The notes: generated by a model not told the origin, from the sequence alone. A DNA stretch of 64,000 nt from CAWCDJ01 sp963778675 (GCA_963778675.1 CAVZVI010000014.1:558001-622000), one strand, 5' to 3'; shown: positions 1 through 9,789, numbered from the stretch's first letter. Program-made: numbers and translations.

Positions 1-18
1 CCCTGAGCGCGCCTGGTT

Positions 19-936
19 TCAGGCGAAGCGGATACCGGTCTTTTCCGCGACGCGTTGAATGTAGGCGCGCCCTTCGTCGTATTCCTGGGCGTTCTTCAGA
101 TGTTCCAGCATGAGCGGCGCGTCCACGGGGAGTTTCGAAAGTTCCGTGAGATACGCCGCGTAATCGATTTCGCCCCGCCCCGGAATCACCTCGGCGAAAT
201 GAACGTTGTACTCCGGCACCCAGGCCAAATCCTTGGCGTGGCACGACGTGATCCAACGGCCGAGTTTCGCGAAACACTCTTCAATCACGGCTTTGTTGTT
301 GTAGAAGCGCACGGGGCTGTTGATCACGTTGCAGACGTCAAGGTGGACGCCGAACGCGTGCCGGTCGATGGCCCGGATGAGTTGCAGATAGGAGTCCGGT
401 CCGTCCGGCAGCGACCACGGCATCATCTCGATGGTGAATCGTGTGTGAGTGGGCTTCACCGCGTCGATCACATGGCGGCTGTTTTCAACGGTGGCATCGA
501 AGAATTCGCGCGACAGGTTCTTCGGATTCATGCCGTACCAATATTTCGGGTTGTAAGAGCCGGCAATATCGACGCAGCAGCGTGCGCCGACCGCCTCCGC
601 CAGCGCCAACCGGTCGGTAACGTAGTCGAGGTTGGCCTTGCGCGTCGTGGCGTCGGGGTCGAGCATGTTCTTCCATGCCCCGACCTCGGCGATCACCACG
701 TTCTCCTTGGCGAAGGCAGCGCGGATCGCCCGGATGCGCTCGGCGTCCTTCGTCTGGGCCGTGGGGCAGTAGGCGGCGCTGTAGCCGAGACGCCGGTGTT
801 CGTGAGCCAGTTGGGCCGGATCCTCCGTCTTGAGAAAGACCGGACCTCCAAGCCGGACCGGCCGCCCGGCCGCCCAGGCGCAGGCGAACGGAGCGGCGCC
901 GAGAAGTTGGAGTGCGCTGCGGCGAGTGATGGACAT
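19..936 (-). CDS. Secreted sugar-phosphate isomerase/epimerase-like TIM-barrel protein
   Basis: The protein has 305 aa and resembles the xylose-isomerase-like TIM barrel (AP endonuclease 2 superfamily). The N-terminus carries a twin-arginine-like signal (TRRSALQLLG) ending near AWA, so it is probably exported; this is common for such proteins in Acidobacteria. Candidate metal ligands are the Glu in TIEMMPW, the Asp in HLDVCN, the His in SCHAKD and the Glu in MLEHL, in the order expected for the family. The true substrate is unknown; relatives isomerise or epimerise sugars or inositols. It is divergent from the GH127 gene, with only 48 bp between the two starts, so the two may share a control region. 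Confidence 0.85.
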   Translation of the reverse strand: MSITRRSALQLLGAAPFACAWAAGRPVRLGGPVFLKTEDPAQLAHEHRRLGYSAAYCPTAQTKDAERIRAIRAAFAKENVVIAEVGAWKNMLDPDATTRKANLDYVTDRLALAEAVGARCCVDIAGSYNPKYWYGMNPKNLSREFFDATVENSRHVIDAVKPTHTRFTIEMMPWSLPDGPDSYLQLIRAIDRHAFGVHLDVCNVINSPVRFYNNKAVIEECFAKLGRWITSCHAKDLAWVPEYNVHFAEVIPGRGEIDYAAYLTELSKLPVDAPLMLEHLKNAQEYDEGRAYIQRVAEKTGIRFA

Positions 937-984
937 GCCGAGATTGTACCGGAAGGCGTATCCTCAAGGAATCGGGCAGTACGC

Positions 985-2943
985 ATGACCATGAAAACTT
1001 GTTTTGCGCTCGCCTTCCTATCGATTGGTCCGTGCCTGCACGGCGCAGCGCCGGGACCGGTGAAGAACCGTGCGCCGCTCGCGGCGAATGCCTTCTATCG
1101 TCTTCCTTTGACCCAGGTCCGGCCCGCCGGCTGGCTCCGCGATCAACTGCGTCTTCAGGCGCAGGGCATTACCGGCCACCTCGATGAATTCTGGCCGGAT
1201 GTCGGCCCCAACTCGGCGTGGCTCGGCGGCACGGGCGAGGGATGGGAGCGCGGCCCTTACTACCTCGACGGCCTTCTGCCCCTTGCGTATCTGTTGGACG
1301 ATCCGAAACTGATCGCCAAGGCACGGCCCTGGGTGGAGTGGACGCTCACGCATCAAGCTGCCGATGGAGCCATCGGTCCGGCCAAGAACCACGACTGGTG
1401 GCCCATCATGATCATGCTCAAGGTGCTCACTCAGTACCAGGAGGCGACCGGCGACCCGCGCGTCATTCCGGTGATGGAGAAGTACTTCGCCTACCAGTCC
1501 CGGGCGCTCGGCGGCAATCCGCTGAAGAGTTGGGCGATCTACCGGTGGCAGGACGAACTGGCCAGCATCCTCTGGCTCTATAACCGCAATGGCGATCCGC
1601 GCCTGCTGGACCTCGCCCGGCAACTCAAGGGCGAGGGGTTCGACTGGCGTAAGCTCTTCGAAAATTTTCCCTTCCCCGGCAAAGTGGCCCGCGACCGCAC
1701 CAGCCTCAGCTCGCACGGCGTAAACAACGCCATGGGTCTGAAGACCGCCGCGCTCTGGCAGTTGATCTCGAAGGATCCGGGCGATCGCGCCGCCACGGCC
1801 CGCATGTTCCACACGCTCGATGAATACCAGGGCCTGCCCAATGGCATGTTCAGCGCCGACGAGCACTTCGCCGGACGGAACCCTTCCCAGGGGACCGAGA
1901 CCTGCGCCGTGGTGGAGACAATGTTCTCGCTGGAACTGGACAGCGCGGTTCTCGGCGACGCCTGGCTGGGCGACCGGCTGGAGAAGATCGCCTTCAATCC
2001 GCTGCCCGGCGGCCAGACCGCCGACCTGTGGAGCCATCAGTACGATCAACAGCCGAACCAGGTTCTGTGCTCGCTCGGGCGCCGCGATTGGAGCACCAAC
2101 GGTCCCGAATCCAACCTGTTCGGGCTCGAGCCGAACTTCGGCTGCTGCACCGCCAATCTGCACCAGGGCTGGCCCAAGTTTGCCGCGTCGCTGTGGATGG
2201 CGTCGGCCGACGATGGGCTGGCAGCCGTGGCGTATGCCCCCAGCCAGGTTCGTACCACTGTAAAGGGCGTGGAGGTGGCGGTGGACGAGGCCACCGGGTA
2301 TCCGTTCCGCGATCGGATCACCCTGACGGTCACGCCCGCGTCGAGAGTCCGGTTTCCTCTGCATCTCCGCATTCCGGCGTGGGCGGCCGAGGCTGGAATC
2401 CAGGTCAACGGCCAACAGGTGGAAGGGGTTCAGGCAGGAACGTATCAGCGCATCGAGAGGGAGTGGCAGAAGGGCGACCGGGTCGAGATCCGCTTTCCGA
2501 TGCGGGTGCGCACGATTGCCGGATTCGACGGGTCGGTCTCCGTTGAGCGCGGGCCTCTGGTCTACTCGCTGCGGATCGCTGAAAGCTGGAGCAAGCTCAA
2601 GCAGACCGGGCCGGTCACCGATTGGGAGGTCTTCCCGGCCTCGCCGTGGAACTATGGCCTGCGCCTCAATCCGGCAAACCCGGGGTCGTCTTTCGAGGTT
2701 GAAGAAGCGCCGATCGGCGTCCAGCCCTTCAATAACGCCAATCCGCCGGTGGTGCTGAAAGCCAGAGCGCGGCGCCTGCCGCAATGGGTGATCGTGGATG
2801 ACAGCGCCGCTCCTCCGCCCCAGAGCCCGGTGGTGATACCGGTGAAGGAAGACATGGTGAACCGGCCGAAGGACGAGACCGTCACCTTGGTGCCGTACGG
2901 CGCGACACGGCTGCGGATCACCTCGTTCCCGGTATTGCAGTAA
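985..2943 (+). CDS. Beta-L-arabinofuranosidase, GH127-type (DUF1680)
   Basis: Secreted glycoside hydrolase of 652 aa. I place the start at ATG 985 (MTMKTC), which gives a signal peptide; the open frame extends far upstream but there it only runs antisense to the neighbouring gene. The GH127 zinc-thiolate active site is complete: Glu305 and Cys307 (TETCA) and the Cys387-Cys388 pair (FGCCTAN), matching Glu338/Cys340/Cys417/Cys418 of the Bifidobacterium enzyme, where one Cys of the pair is the nucleophile. An (alpha/alpha)6 barrel is followed by beta domains, as usual for the family. Predicted role: release of L-arabinofuranose from plant glycans or glycoproteins. It converges on the GH39 operon with a 17-bp gap. 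Related GH146 specificity cannot be excluded. Confidence 0.9.
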   Translation: MTMKTCFALAFLSIGPCLHGAAPGPVKNRAPLAANAFYRLPLTQVRPAGWLRDQLRLQAQGITGHLDEFWPDVGPNSAWLGGTGEGWERGPYYLDGLLPLAYLLDDPKLIAKARPWVEWTLTHQAADGAIGPAKNHDWWPIMIMLKVLTQYQEATGDPRVIPVMEKYFAYQSRALGGNPLKSWAIYRWQDELASILWLYNRNGDPRLLDLARQLKGEGFDWRKLFENFPFPGKVARDRTSLSSHGVNNAMGLKTAALWQLISKDPGDRAATARMFHTLDEYQGLPNGMFSADEHFAGRNPSQGTETCAVVETMFSLELDSAVLGDAWLGDRLEKIAFNPLPGGQTADLWSHQYDQQPNQVLCSLGRRDWSTNGPESNLFGLEPNFGCCTANLHQGWPKFAASLWMASADDGLAAVAYAPSQVRTTVKGVEVAVDEATGYPFRDRITLTVTPASRVRFPLHLRIPAWAAEAGIQVNGQQVEGVQAGTYQRIEREWQKGDRVEIRFPMRVRTIAGFDGSVSVERGPLVYSLRIAESWSKLKQTGPVTDWEVFPASPWNYGLRLNPANPGSSFEVEEAPIGVQPFNNANPPVVLKARARRLPQWVIVDDSAAPPPQSPVVIPVKEDMVNRPKDETVTLVPYGATRLRITSFPVLQ

Positions 2944-2960
2944 CGTTCCGGGCGGCCGCC

Positions 2961-4403
2961 TTACATCGTCAGGATCGCAACCTCTAGCCCTCGGAGCCGC
3001 ACCGCTTTTGTTCCCGGCTCCTCGCTTTTCCGATTCGCGAACTGAGCCCGTTTCACGATTCCGGGCAGTTCCACATCCATATCCCGGTCCCGCTTGTTGA
3101 CCAGCAGCACCTTGTGCTCGCCCGCTTTCGAGAGGTACGCGAGCGCGTACACGTAGGGCGACGTGCTTCTGCCTTCCACGATCCGGTCTCCCGGTCCGAA
3201 GTTGTCCTTCAACAGTTGCAGTACGCGAAACCGCGCATTCGGCGCGCCCGTGTTCCAGTCGACCATCGATACGCTCGGGAACTGCGTCGGATATCCCACG
3301 AGCTGCGATTCGCCCGCGATGTCGATCCCCAGTTCCGCCAGGTGCCCGAACACGTATGCGTAACAGGCGCCCGACAGGCTCCAGTAAGAATCCGGGATCA
3401 CTTCGCCGCCTTTCGGATCGCCGGGCAGGATCGAGCCGATCTCGTTCACCGTAGTTCGCGTGCCCGGAGAATAGCGCTTGCGGATCTCTTCGATATACCG
3501 CGCCGTCGCCAGGAAGCGGTCGGCCTGATCGAAATACGTAAACTGCTGAACTTCCGGAGACTGGTCCGCGGTCGGGGTGGCGTAGAAGTGGTACGAAATC
3601 ATATCCAGCGGAATCCCCGGCTTGTGGTTCTTCGGGTTGAGGAAATACTCGAACATGTGGGCATCGCCCGATGGATACGCCACCGACACCCCGACGAACT
3701 TCATGCGCGGCGCCACCTTCCGGATCGCCGCGACGATCGCATCGTAGCGCGCCGTATACTGTTCCGGCGAAGTGTGGTGTTCGAGGTCAGGCTCGTTCAG
3801 CACCTCCCAGTAATCGATCTGGAAGTGATGGCCGGATTCGTGCCGTTTGCCCAGTTCATCGGTGAAGCCGCCGTTGACGTACCAGCTCACCAGCCGCGCG
3901 TAGTAGTCGCCCAGCTCTTTTCCGGTGGGATCGCGCAGTTCCGTCCCCTGCGTGTAGTTCCAGGTCGCTTCGTCGGGGTCGCGCGGGTATTCCACCGGTT
4001 TGGCAGTGCGAAACATCCAGGCGGGAATCGTGCTGAAATTCAGAATGACCGGATGCCCCTTTGTGGCGTTCAGGAAATCGATCGTCATGGGATCGATCAG
4101 CGAGAAATCCCATGATGTCTTTGCCTCCGCCGGCGGTTCCAGTTCCGCGACGGCCAGCCGTGGGTAGGGAAGCCACGGCACGTACCGGACATAGTCTGCA
4201 CCCAGCTTCTGCAGTTCGGCAAAGACCCGGTCGTGAATCGCCGAGCCGCGGCGCAGCGGCGGGTTCACCACCACCTGTAGCGTAGCTGTCGTGTTCGAGA
4301 TTCGCTGCACGTGGTCCCAGGAGACACTCACAGTCTGCCCGCCGGCTAGACCTGCCGCCGCCATGAACATGGCAAAGGCAGCTTGGATCGTTCGAATCGA
4401 CAT
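2961..4403 (-). CDS. GH39-like beta-xylosidase/glycosidase
   Basis: Secreted protein of 480 aa starting at ATG 4403, which has a good GAGGAG ribosome site and a signal peptide (MSIRTIQAAFAMFMAAAGLAGG). It is a TIM-barrel clan A glycosidase: the acid/base Glu lies in EVLNEPD and the probable nucleophile Glu in TTVNEIGS, with the spacing seen in GH39 beta-xylosidases and alpha-L-iduronidases. It is the last gene of a four-gene operon (8 bp after the isomerase), so it probably trims xylosides or arabinosides in the same pathway. Exact substrate is not readable from sequence. Confidence 0.82.
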   Translation of the reverse strand: MSIRTIQAAFAMFMAAAGLAGGQTVSVSWDHVQRISNTTATLQVVVNPPLRRGSAIHDRVFAELQKLGADYVRYVPWLPYPRLAVAELEPPAEAKTSWDFSLIDPMTIDFLNATKGHPVILNFSTIPAWMFRTAKPVEYPRDPDEATWNYTQGTELRDPTGKELGDYYARLVSWYVNGGFTDELGKRHESGHHFQIDYWEVLNEPDLEHHTSPEQYTARYDAIVAAIRKVAPRMKFVGVSVAYPSGDAHMFEYFLNPKNHKPGIPLDMISYHFYATPTADQSPEVQQFTYFDQADRFLATARYIEEIRKRYSPGTRTTVNEIGSILPGDPKGGEVIPDSYWSLSGACYAYVFGHLAELGIDIAGESQLVGYPTQFPSVSMVDWNTGAPNARFRVLQLLKDNFGPGDRIVEGRSTSPYVYALAYLSKAGEHKVLLVNKRDRDMDVELPGIVKRAQFANRKSEEPGTKAVRLRGLEVAILTM

Positions 4404-4411
4404 ATGGCTCC

Positions 4412-5848
4412 TCAGTAGATGCGGACCGTTTCCAGACCCAGCAGTTGACCGAATTTCTCGATCCTGCCGGCTATGTGCCCGACGCCCACAGCGCAATGGT
4501 GCGCGGGTCCTTCCGCGTTCCACTTCTCGATGAACCGCCGCGCACCGGCTGGAAAGCGGTACCGGCTGTTGGTGTTGCCGATCTCCAGAATCGGTCCCGG
4601 CACCGACTCGCCTTCAGCCGCCAGCAACTTGATGGCGCCCGCCTCCGTCTCCACCACGGAAAGGAGTGTCACCGGCCCATGCTTCACCGACATCTCCACC
4701 GAGAGGCCGCGCCCCACTTTGCCGTGATAGATTCCCAGGGGCCGGACCTTGGTCTTGCCTTCCGCAATGGCCACATGGCCGGGTCCGTCGTGACCCATCA
4801 GCACGATATCCTCGCGAAAATCGGTGGCGTAATACTCGGTGAACGATCCTCCCGCGCCGAATGCGTCCATAATCTTCATGGCCTGCACATTCTTCACCTC
4901 ATATTCGCCGGCCACGGGAATGCCGCGCGCCGTCAGCAGGCTGGATCCAAGAATGATGGAGCTGATCGCGTCCTCGTTTTCGGGAATTCCGACACCCTGG
5001 TAATAATAGGCAAGCGATCCGAGATCGTGCTCCGCGACCATGCGGTCGAGCGCGACCGAGGTGCGGGCCGCGCGCCGCAACTCGTCTACGGGGCAGTCGG
5101 GCTGCACGTCGAATGCGCTGCGGAACAGGTCGACGCGCTCGTCGATCTCGGAGTCGCACACCGTCTGCCGCAATCGCGCCAGCTCATCCACCTCGAGGAT
5201 CTCCATGTGGCCGCCGAAGGCTGCGCAGTGCCGCGTCAGGTCGGAATAAATATCCAGCATCCCGCCGTAATAGTGGCCCATGAGTCCCAGTCGGTTGTGC
5301 TCCATCGTGTGGGCTACTTGCGCCGCCTGAACCCAGCCGCCGATCTCTTCCCACGCCGGCGGGTCGCCATCGAGCATGCCCGTCACCTGAAAGAACGGAA
5401 TGCGACAGCGCCGGAAGACATTGGCGATCTCGGGGACCGGGCACGCCTGGCACCAGCTCAGCCATTCGCCGGTCATGCGTCCGCGATCCCGCATCTGGTT
5501 GAACTGGGAGTAGTCGATAGCCGCTCCGGGTGCCAGGTTCAGAATGATGACAGGCACCTTCGCCCGGCGTACTACCGGCAGCACGGTCGACGACAGGGCG
5601 TAAGTCGAGACATGCAGAAAGATCAGGTCGACATCGGCCTCGCGGAAGCGGTGCCCGGCCGCGGCGGCCTTTTCCGGTGTGTCGATCAACCCCAGGTTCA
5701 CTACCGAGACGTCGTGACTCTCCACCTTCATGGCGACTTGCCGGTTGTAGGCGGCCAGTTTCTCGCGCAGCCCTTCGAACTGCGGCCAGTACGCCTCGAG
5801 GCCGATGCTGAACAGCCCGACCCGAAGTGGATACGAATCGTCAGGCAT
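4412..5848 (-). CDS. L-arabinose/L-fucose isomerase family protein
   Basis: Cytoplasmic protein of 478 aa with the two-lobed fold of the FucI/AraA isomerases (aldose to ketose, Mn2+ dependent). The C-terminal half carries likely metal ligands: Glu in GEYEVKN, Glu in FTEYYATDF, His in VLMGHDGPGH and a His in PAHHCAVGVGH. Length matches AraA (about 500 aa). It lies between a lactonase-like amidohydrolase (6 bp) and GH39 (8 bp), which fits uptake and isomerisation of a pentose or deoxyhexose freed by the neighbouring hydrolases. Substrate (L-arabinose versus L-fucose-like) is inferred only from context. Confidence 0.8.
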   Translation of the reverse strand: MPDDSYPLRVGLFSIGLEAYWPQFEGLREKLAAYNRQVAMKVESHDVSVVNLGLIDTPEKAAAAGHRFREADVDLIFLHVSTYALSSTVLPVVRRAKVPVIILNLAPGAAIDYSQFNQMRDRGRMTGEWLSWCQACPVPEIANVFRRCRIPFFQVTGMLDGDPPAWEEIGGWVQAAQVAHTMEHNRLGLMGHYYGGMLDIYSDLTRHCAAFGGHMEILEVDELARLRQTVCDSEIDERVDLFRSAFDVQPDCPVDELRRAARTSVALDRMVAEHDLGSLAYYYQGVGIPENEDAISSIILGSSLLTARGIPVAGEYEVKNVQAMKIMDAFGAGGSFTEYYATDFREDIVLMGHDGPGHVAIAEGKTKVRPLGIYHGKVGRGLSVEMSVKHGPVTLLSVVETEAGAIKLLAAEGESVPGPILEIGNTNSRYRFPAGARRFIEKWNAEGPAHHCAVGVGHIAGRIEKFGQLLGLETVRIY

Positions 5849-5854
5849 GTAGGT

Positions 5855-6811
5855 CTAACCTGCGGCTTGCGGCTGTTTCGGATCGCGATGGATCCAACGA
5901 TACGCGGCGATCGAGTTCTTCCAGAAGTATTTCTCGGACGCCGTCCGCCCCTTGGTGTCGAAGTAATCGCGTACGATTTTCACAATCGCCGGCAGGTTAT
6001 CTACTGCCGCCGCGTTCGGCCAGTCACTGCCGAATACCAGCCGGTCCTCGCCGAACGTATCGAAGAAGTAGTCGAGCAGAGGCTTGTAGGTAGCGGCATC
6101 GGTTATCGGCCGTCCGTCCTCTACGCGCATCACCTGCGAGATCTTCACATAGACCTGGGGCCGCTTGGCCAGTTCGCGCATGGTGGCTTCGACCGCCGGT
6201 CTCGCGCCGGCATCGAGGCGCGCCATCATGCCGGGCGCATGATCCACGATCACTCGCAGACCGGGCACTCGATCGGTGACGCGGATCACTGCGTCCATCA
6301 GGTCAGGCCGCGGATTCGCCGTGTCCATCGCCAAGCCGGCTTGTTGAAGTAACTTGAGTCCTTCGATGAATACCGGATTAACAACTTGTTTGACAAGGTC
6401 GTAGCCCCATAAGTTGCCATAGCGAATTCCCAGAAAGAGCTTGTTCTTGTGGTAACGCTCCAGATACTCACGAAACTCCGGCTTTTCAGGCTGGAGGTTC
6501 CCGATGGTGCCGACCATCAACGGCGCCTTCTCTTCGACCTCGAGCACCCACAGGTTATCTTCGATCCATGGACTCGCTTCCACTTCCACGGCACCCACGA
6601 TCCCCAGTGGCGCGGCCAGCCTGCGGTACCGGGCGGGCAAAGCGGGTTCCTTGTTGAGGCCGCCTCCGCTATAAGGCGCGCCCTGGGGGCGGGTCTGGTC
6701 GAACAGGTGAATGTGGCAATCGATGATCGGAACCGTGCGCGTCTGGGCTCCAGCGCCCGCTGCGCTCGCCGCGACGGCCGCGGCTAGAAAGTCTCGTCGC
6801 CTGCTCTTCAT
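5855..6811 (-). CDS. Amidohydrolase family 2 protein (sugar lactonase-like)
   Basis: Protein of 318 aa from ATG 6811 (MKSRRRDFLAAAVAAS), a twin-arginine-like export signal. The metal-binding HxH is in DCHIHLFD and the catalytic Asp in FGSDWP, as in the COG3618 group that includes L-fuconolactonase and L-rhamnonolactonase. Relatives hydrolyse aldonolactones. It starts 16 bp after the pectate-lyase-like gene and ends 6 bp before the isomerase gene, so all are likely co-transcribed. An upstream in-frame ATG at 6859 would overlap the previous gene and disrupt the signal; I reject it. Confidence 0.8.
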   Translation of the reverse strand: MKSRRRDFLAAAVAASAAGAGAQTRTVPIIDCHIHLFDQTRPQGAPYSGGGLNKEPALPARYRRLAAPLGIVGAVEVEASPWIEDNLWVLEVEEKAPLMVGTIGNLQPEKPEFREYLERYHKNKLFLGIRYGNLWGYDLVKQVVNPVFIEGLKLLQQAGLAMDTANPRPDLMDAVIRVTDRVPGLRVIVDHAPGMMARLDAGARPAVEATMRELAKRPQVYVKISQVMRVEDGRPITDAATYKPLLDYFFDTFGEDRLVFGSDWPNAAAVDNLPAIVKIVRDYFDTKGRTASEKYFWKNSIAAYRWIHRDPKQPQAAG

Positions 6812-6827
6812 CGAAGTCGATGATATC

Positions 6828-9731
6828 TTACCTCCCCGCGAAGCGCGTGCGAACGGCATACAGCGAGGTCCGCGCCGGTATGAACAGCGTCTTGCGATCG
6901 GGGCCGCCGAAGACCAGTTGCAGCGGCCGTTCCGGGACCTCGAATGAATCGATCAGCTTCCCCGCCGGGTCATAGACCCAGATCTGCCCCGCGGCGATGT
7001 AGACGTTGCCCTGCCGGTCCACCGCCACGCCCTCGCCGCCCTGGTTGGCAAAGACTTTCAGCCCGGTCAGGCCGCCGTCCGGCGCCACGGTTCCTTCCCA
7101 GGTGGTAATCTCGGCTTCGCTGGTGATATAGGCGTGCTGCCCCGGAACAGCGGCCGCCAAACCGAAGCCCCGCAGCAGCGCGCTGCTCTTGATTCCCCAA
7201 CTCATCGCTCCACTTACGAAATCCTCCCCGGCGGGAATGAAGGTCGAACCGTCCGGGGAAACGTACTGGCGGTAGGGCTCTGCGAGAGTCTGCGGGTTCG
7301 CGCGCCAGTCGCTCACTGGCAGCACGGCGGACATGCCGGGCCGCGGCGTGGCGGATTCGGGTTTCAGGAGAGTGATGTCATCTCCGGGCGTGCCCGGCCG
7401 GAACCAGTACACAGTGCCCGCACCCGCGTAGGAGACCACCATCAGGTCGCCCGCCTTGTCGAACGCCAGATTGACCGGGTCGAGCGGATTGTTGCGCACC
7501 ATCGATAGCTCGCGGGCCGCGGCCGACCAGCGGTAGATTGTCTGCCGGTGCGCGTCGACGAAGTAGAAATCTCCGGCCGGATCCGCGGCGCCGCCGGAGA
7601 TGTTGTAGAACCCGTCCGCCAGCTTTTCCACCTTCGCACCCGGAGCCAGCACGGCGGAGCGCGTCCTGGGCTCGGCCGTGGGTGCATTGCCGGAAAGCGT
7701 CAGCCATGCGAATTCCCGCTGCCTCACCTCGGAGTCGTGCGTCTGGTCGTACACGGCGCTGTCGAACGAAACCTTGCTGTTGCTGTAGCAATGCAGGTTG
7801 CGGAAGCGGATGTCCTTCGACCGGGTCACTTTCACCGCGTACGGGAAAGGCTGAAACATGCTGATCACCCGGTAGATGTGAAAGTTCGCGAAGGTGATGT
7901 TGCTCGAGTCTTCGACTTCGAGCGGCAGCGCGAAGCCGCCCTCGCCGCGCTCCTCCTCGGTCTGCAGTGCGTACACACGCCAGTTCGAGACATGCCGCAT
8001 CTCGACTTCGTTGCGGACGTGGTGCTCGCTCGACATCTCGTAGATCCGCCCTTCGGTCGCGGTGTCGGAGACCAGCATCCCGGCCTGGGCGAACGTGCTG
8101 GGTGTCCAGATGTCGAAGAACGTGCCGCCGCCGCCGTCGGTAACCCACAGGCTCGGGTACTGCCCGTCCCACCGCCGGGCGAGGTTGGGGTCCGCGGTGT
8201 GCGTGTTGTTGTACGGATTCTCGCGGCGTCCGTCGAGCCCCGAGGTGCCGTGTCCACCCAGGAAGCGGACATCGTTCATCATCGATTCCGCACCCGCCAT
8301 CCACTTGGCCGCGACCGCCCTGGGGTTGATGCCGTTCGTGTACAGCCCGATCCCGATCACGATGTTGGCGCCACCCTTGGGCGCCTCGATCATCGGCTTG
8401 GGAGAACCGGCGCCCTGGAACGCGGGCGTGGAATCGCGCAGTACGAGTTGCGTCGCGCTGGGATGCAGGCCGATCAGGACGGTGTCCGGCCGGAGCTCGA
8501 TCGTGTCGCTCAGGATGTACTTTCCCATGGGGACGTAGATCGCGCGATTTGCGGCTATTGCCTTGCGGAACGCCTCGGTATCGTCGGTCGAACCGTCGCC
8601 CTTTGCCCCCAGACTCCGTATGTTGACCCAGCTCTCGCGCGGCGGCAGATCGGGCAGGTCCGACTTCACCGGCGCGGGCATCACCGCCAATGGAGCGGCC
8701 TCGAAGATGTCCTTAATCTCTCCGGCTGTTCCGATGTCGGAAAAATGGAGCCCGTGGGAGAACGTCTTCACCGCATAAACATCTCCCGGCGCTGTCACCT
8801 TCCGCCCGCTCTCGCGGAACTGAGCGAACAGCGGAACATGCCGGCACACGGCGTCTTCGAAGTTGATTTCCGTGCGCGGGTTCTCTTCCAGGCTCACGAT
8901 CACCGCCGGGCCGGAGATGTCCTCGAAGCGCCCGTCCTTCACCCAAAGCTCGTCATTCGAGTTGGCATCGATCGAGATGGCGGTGGGAATCTCGCGGAAC
9001 CGGGGGCGCACCAGCGTCAACCCGGCGGCGCGCTCGCGGATGGCGGCTTCGCGCTGCCCTTCGAACGAAGCGTCCACCGCGGTGAATTGCCAGCCCGGCG
9101 AAGGCGTATTCGTCCAGATGCCGTACTGCCCCCCGTGAAAGCTCACGTCTTCCATCACATTTCCGGTCTCGTGAACACCCGCCAGCCCGCCGCCAATGCG
9201 GAAATCCATGTGCGCCAGGAAGCAATGCTGCGCATACCGTCCACGCACACCGACCGCGCCCGGATTCCCGCCGAGGATCTCGATATCGATGTTGCTCATC
9301 CCGGAATAAAATGTTCCCGCTCCGGCATCGCGCGGCCGCGCGCTTTCGCCGCCGCGTCCCGCGCGCGGACGCCCGCCGGCGAAGAACACCAGGTAGTTCT
9401 CGTGGTTCCGATCCTGGTAGCCCGGCGTGTTCTCACCGAGCACGAAGACCGGCCGCGCGACGCCGTAGCCGATCAGCCTGATCGCCGGCCAGACGTTCAG
9501 CGTCCTGGTGAGCCGGTAGCGCCCTTCCGGGATGAAGACGACGCCTTCGCCGCTGGTCTCCTGGACCTTGTCGATCGCCTGCTGAATGGCGCCGGAGTCA
9601 TCGGCGGCGCCGTCTCCGCGGGCCCCCGTCAGATACACGGCTTTGGGATCTTCCAGCCGCAGCGTGTAATAGGATGCCGCCCGCGCAGCCGGAGCGGCGA
9701 GGACCAGTAAGGTGATAACGCGCTTCCACAT
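6828..9731 (-). CDS. Pectate-lyase-superfamily protein fused to SMP-30/gluconolactonase-like propeller
   Basis: Large secreted protein of 967 aa from ATG 9731 (MWKRVITLLVLAAPAARA signal). Two Pectate_lyase_3 modules are visible by their typical openings, GARGDGAADDSGAIQQAID near residue 35 and GAKGDGSTDDTEAFRKAI near residue 375, each leading into a right-handed beta-helix, a two-helix layout reminiscent of GH55. The last roughly 280 residues are a beta-propeller of the SMP-30/gluconolactonase type (GGPDRKTLFIPARTSLYAV at the end). Predicted to act on a plant polysaccharide; the bond cleaved is not clear. First gene of the operon, divergent from fadB with 58 bp between starts. Confidence 0.78.
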   Translation of the reverse strand: MWKRVITLLVLAAPAARAASYYTLRLEDPKAVYLTGARGDGAADDSGAIQQAIDKVQETSGEGVVFIPEGRYRLTRTLNVWPAIRLIGYGVARPVFVLGENTPGYQDRNHENYLVFFAGGRPRAGRGGESARPRDAGAGTFYSGMSNIDIEILGGNPGAVGVRGRYAQHCFLAHMDFRIGGGLAGVHETGNVMEDVSFHGGQYGIWTNTPSPGWQFTAVDASFEGQREAAIRERAAGLTLVRPRFREIPTAISIDANSNDELWVKDGRFEDISGPAVIVSLEENPRTEINFEDAVCRHVPLFAQFRESGRKVTAPGDVYAVKTFSHGLHFSDIGTAGEIKDIFEAAPLAVMPAPVKSDLPDLPPRESWVNIRSLGAKGDGSTDDTEAFRKAIAANRAIYVPMGKYILSDTIELRPDTVLIGLHPSATQLVLRDSTPAFQGAGSPKPMIEAPKGGANIVIGIGLYTNGINPRAVAAKWMAGAESMMNDVRFLGGHGTSGLDGRRENPYNNTHTADPNLARRWDGQYPSLWVTDGGGGTFFDIWTPSTFAQAGMLVSDTATEGRIYEMSSEHHVRNEVEMRHVSNWRVYALQTEEERGEGGFALPLEVEDSSNITFANFHIYRVISMFQPFPYAVKVTRSKDIRFRNLHCYSNSKVSFDSAVYDQTHDSEVRQREFAWLTLSGNAPTAEPRTRSAVLAPGAKVEKLADGFYNISGGAADPAGDFYFVDAHRQTIYRWSAAARELSMVRNNPLDPVNLAFDKAGDLMVVSYAGAGTVYWFRPGTPGDDITLLKPESATPRPGMSAVLPVSDWRANPQTLAEPYRQYVSPDGSTFIPAGEDFVSGAMSWGIKSSALLRGFGLAAAVPGQHAYITSEAEITTWEGTVAPDGGLTGLKVFANQGGEGVAVDRQGNVYIAAGQIWVYDPAGKLIDSFEVPERPLQLVFGGPDRKTLFIPARTSLYAVRTRFAGR

Positions 9732-9789
9732 GGAGCACTCCAGATCGCTGACGGTATCACGGATCGTCCGGCGATAAGATAGGACCACC

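Noticed and set aside
55..984. Long N-terminal extension of the GH127 frame
   Set aside because: It runs antisense to the TIM-barrel gene and has no family similarity; the signal peptide and ATG at 985 explain the start.
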